Assembly (NCBI GenBank): GCA_937936675.1
Contig: CALDDL010000088.1
Coordinates: 1 to 14,895, forward strand
Reading direction: 5' to 3'
DNA length: 14,895 nucleotides
Source of the DNA: an uncultured bacterium
GTDB lineage: Bacteria; Bacteroidota; Ignavibacteria; Ignavibacteriales; Melioribacteraceae
The notes under the pieces: generated by a model
Databases searched by the model: none
What the model was told of the DNA's origin: nothing
What the model saw: only the letters and a program-made list of their open reading frames with translations
Shown here: positions 12,760 to 14,895 of the stretch, piece by piece
How positions within the stretch are numbered: the stretch's first letter is position 1
Layout: each line of letters begins with the position of its first letter
Program-made: the position numbers and the translations under genes

Positions 12760-14895
12760 TTAGAATTTATATCCCGCATTGATATACACAAGAAACTGCC
12801 TTCCCCCATCGGTAAAAATATTTTTATCGCCATTAGCCACAATAAGTTCTATCGGACCTACAATCGATAGGAATTGAACTCCAATACCCGCTCCGATAAT
12901 CGGTTTATTCGTTGTCTTATTGAATGCAGGATTAGGTGTGAGACGATAATCGAAAGCAGCATTAAAAATTAATTTAAGGAAAATATCTTTTTTGAATCTA
13001 TATCGGTATTCGGTTCTGCCTGTGATAAACTGTGCGCCTGCTAATTGATAATAATCGAGACCGATAAATTCATCGGTATTATTAAAATAGAAAATTTTAT
13101 AATCGGGTAAATCCTCCCACGAATCGCGATACGATCCTGACAATCGCAACGTATGGCGGTCATTGATCGTTTGGTATAAGTCCCCTTTGAGTGTAACCTT
13201 TGAATAATTGATTGCCGAGGCATAAGCTTTATTACTAATTTCTGACTCTATCGAGATGCGGACTCCGGTCGTAGGTAGAAGCGGATCATCAATGGAATCA
13301 TACTTTAGAGATATATCGAATCTCCTTAATTTATCACTATAAGAGGGGAAGAGTTCCGAGATTGCAGAGTAAGAAATTTCGGGCGAGGTATTTATATATT
13401 CAAAATTATACGCTCCCTCCAAAGCCCAGTTATTATCAAAACTGATGCCGAGACCCCCGCCGAATAGAGTCGATCGATCGCTATATCTGGCATTAATCCT
13501 TCCTTTATCATCATACACATCCATCGGTATATCTTTATAAGCAACTTGAAGGAACGGATAAATCGGGAAATTAAGAGAGCGCGAAGGATAGAATCCCTTT
13601 GCCGAGAGTTTGAATAATCCGGCGAATTGAAGCTCCAATTCGGTACGAACACCCGAGACGAAGAATGATGTGGTTTTTAGTTTTAATGCACCTACTAATT
13701 TATAATAATCGTCATATCTCAAGCCCAGATATAATTGCTCCATCGATTTTTCGTTTATATCTATTATGAGATCTACATAGATATCATCAACCGGAATAAT
13801 TTCATAATTAATTTTATCAAAATAGCCGAGACCATAAGCAGAAGTAATTTTCTTTTCGATAATTTTAGTATCGAAAAGCTGTCCCTCTTTGATATTAAGA
13901 AGATTATTAATGAAAGCGAAATCGAGCGATTTATTTCCGCGTATGATTACGTTGCGGACGGTGTAATCTCTCATTTTTTCTTTGCGTAAATTTTTAAGAG
14001 AATCATTGCTATAAAATTTATTTCCGATTCGGTTTTTGATTTCCAGAAGCTGCGGGATATAAGAGCGAGCCGCCACCGCTCCCCTTTCTATTAATTCCGA
14101 AATACTCGCTTTATCAAAATCCATTAGAGAATATCCGCTTACATCCTGTTCGATTTCTAAATCGGCAATATCTCTATTATCGGAGAATTTTTTATAACGA
14201 GGGATATCGGTTGTCCTATCCAAGATATCAAGGAAAGAATTATAATCATCATACGATTTTCTCGGGAGCGAAAGACTTAGCCCGATGACGATATCCGAAC
14301 CCATATTCTTAACGATATCAGTTGGGAAATTATTTAGCACTCCGCCATCAATGAGTAAATATTGGTCTAACGGTTCGGGTGCGAATACGGTAGGGATAGA
14401 CATTGATGCTCGCAGAGCTTTCGATAGAGACCCTTTTTCCATTATCACTTCCTTGCCCGTAATTAAGTCAACGGCAACGCACTTGAATGGAATCGGGAGC
14501 AGATCAAAATTCTTTTTGAATTCATATTTATACGTAAGCGAAGAAAAAAGGAGAGAGATTTTTTGTCCGTAAATTAATCCGGTCGGCATCCTTGGTGTAA
14601 ATCCTACAAGGTCCAGATTAAGCTGGTATCTGCCTGTGAGTTCCTTTTGAAAATATGGAAGCTCAGCTCGTTCGGGTGAATCATTAAAGAGATCCACCCA
14701 ATCGATTGAAGTGGCTAGACTTTCCATTTGAGCGGGAGAATAACCGATAGAATAAAGACCTCCAACGATTGCGCCCATACTAGTACCTGTAACGTAATCG
14801 AGTGGGATACCGAGGGAATCGATAATTTTGAGTGCGCCGATATGAGCAAATCCGAGTGCTCCGCCTCCGCTAAGAGCAATACCGATCTTAGGACG
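12760..14895 (-). CDS. Patatin-like phospholipase with POTRA and outer-membrane barrel (5' partial)
   Basis: The frame is open to the right edge, so the N-terminus, including any signal peptide, is missing; the ATG at 14778 is internal to the active site. Counting from the window edge, the patatin domain shows the oxyanion loop 'ALSGGGALGFAHIG', the nucleophile serine in 'GTSMG', and the partner Asp in 'LLIDGGVLNN' (about residue 183). About residues 310-384 form a POTRA-like domain ('YTVRNVIIRGNKSL'), and the remainder is a barrel of alternating strands that ends in '..YINAGYKF' with a C-terminal Phe, as outer-membrane proteins do. This is the architecture of PlpD-type (type Vd) autotransporters, in which the barrel presents or exports a phospholipase A at the cell surface. 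The catalytic dyad is intact. It converges on the kinase gene and looks like host chromosome. Confidence 0.93.
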   Translation of the reverse strand, partial: RPKIGIALSGGGALGFAHIGALKIIDSLGIPLDYVTGTSMGAIVGGLYSIGYSPAQMESLATSIDWVDLFNDSPERAELPYFQKELTGRYQLNLDLVGFTPRMPTGLIYGQKISLLFSSLTYKYEFKKNFDLLPIPFKCVAVDLITGKEVIMEKGSLSKALRASMSIPTVFAPEPLDQYLLIDGGVLNNFPTDIVKNMGSDIVIGLSLSLPRKSYDDYNSFLDILDRTTDIPRYKKFSDNRDIADLEIEQDVSGYSLMDFDKASISELIERGAVAARSYIPQLLEIKNRIGNKFYSNDSLKNLRKEKMRDYTVRNVIIRGNKSLDFAFINNLLNIKEGQLFDTKIIEKKITSAYGLGYFDKINYEIIPVDDIYVDLIIDINEKSMEQLYLGLRYDDYYKLVGALKLKTTSFFVSGVRTELELQFAGLFKLSAKGFYPSRSLNFPIYPFLQVAYKDIPMDVYDDKGRINARYSDRSTLFGGGLGISFDNNWALEGAYNFEYINTSPEISYSAISELFPSYSDKLRRFDISLKYDSIDDPLLPTTGVRISIESEISNKAYASAINYSKVTLKGDLYQTINDRHTLRLSGSYRDSWEDLPDYKIFYFNNTDEFIGLDYYQLAGAQFITGRTEYRYRFKKDIFLKLIFNAAFDYRLTPNPAFNKTTNKPIIGAGIGVQFLSIVGPIELIVANGDKNIFTDGGRQFLVYINAGYKF

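Noticed and set aside
13041..14572. Short open frames on both strands within the phospholipase gene
   Set aside because: They are alternative-frame readings of a gene with clear catalytic and barrel features.
12760..14778. ATG at 14778 as the start of the patatin-like gene
   Set aside because: The frame upstream encodes the conserved oxyanion loop and the GTS of the GTSMG motif, so this ATG is inside the active site and the gene continues past the window.
1..14895. CRISPR array, tRNA, rRNA or insertion sequence
   Set aside because: Reading through the window I saw no regularly spaced repeats, no tRNA-like cloverleaf beside the element and no transposase; a tRNA search program would be needed to exclude a divergent tRNA.

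Overview
The window reads as an AT-rich bacterial chromosome segment carrying a prophage-like region and an embedded restriction-modification block. It uses the standard genetic code. One promoter matches the Bacteroidota-type signature (a -33 TTG and a -7 TAnnTTTG), and several genes have strong Shine-Dalgarno sites (for example GGAGG before 2070). That combination fits a member of the Bacteroidota/Ignavibacteriota/Chlorobiota assemblage. This placement is an inference from promoter style and composition, not from a marker gene.

Region 1 (1-3292) is a compact rightward phage operon. It holds the C-terminal end of a head protease/scaffold protein, the major capsid protein, a small acidic protein with LDN repeats, two related capsid-decoration proteins, a putative holin and an M15-type endolysin, and it ends at a strong intrinsic terminator (3248-3292). 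No tail genes lie between the head and lysis genes or to the right of them.

Region 2 (3342-8422) is a two-gene type I restriction-modification operon: hsdR with a TTG start, then one polypeptide that fuses the HsdM methyltransferase to a complete two-domain HsdS specificity subunit. The specificity half has a sharply lower CpG density than the methyltransferase half, consistent with exchanged target-recognition domains.

Region 3 (8426-10524) is a leftward cluster opposite a rightward one. Leftward are a LexA/CI-like S24 repressor, a SWIM-motif protein that starts 2 bases after the repressor stop, and a low-CpG minimal nucleotidyltransferase (MntA-like) with no visible HEPN partner. Rightward is a small ribbon-helix-helix protein. 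The intergenic control region contains a recognisable promoter, an inverted pair of 10-base repeats and a LexA-box-like palindrome. I infer that this is the lysogeny switch of the element.

Region 4 (10496-14895) begins with an unrecognised 202-residue protein and continues into genes that look like host chromosome: a MASE1-type membrane histidine kinase, and convergent to it a patatin-like phospholipase fused to a POTRA domain and an outer-membrane barrel (PlpD/type Vd family), whose 5' end lies beyond the window. No integrase, transposase, terminase, portal or tail gene is visible, so the element's boundaries cannot be fixed from this window. The right boundary probably lies between about 10400 and 11165.
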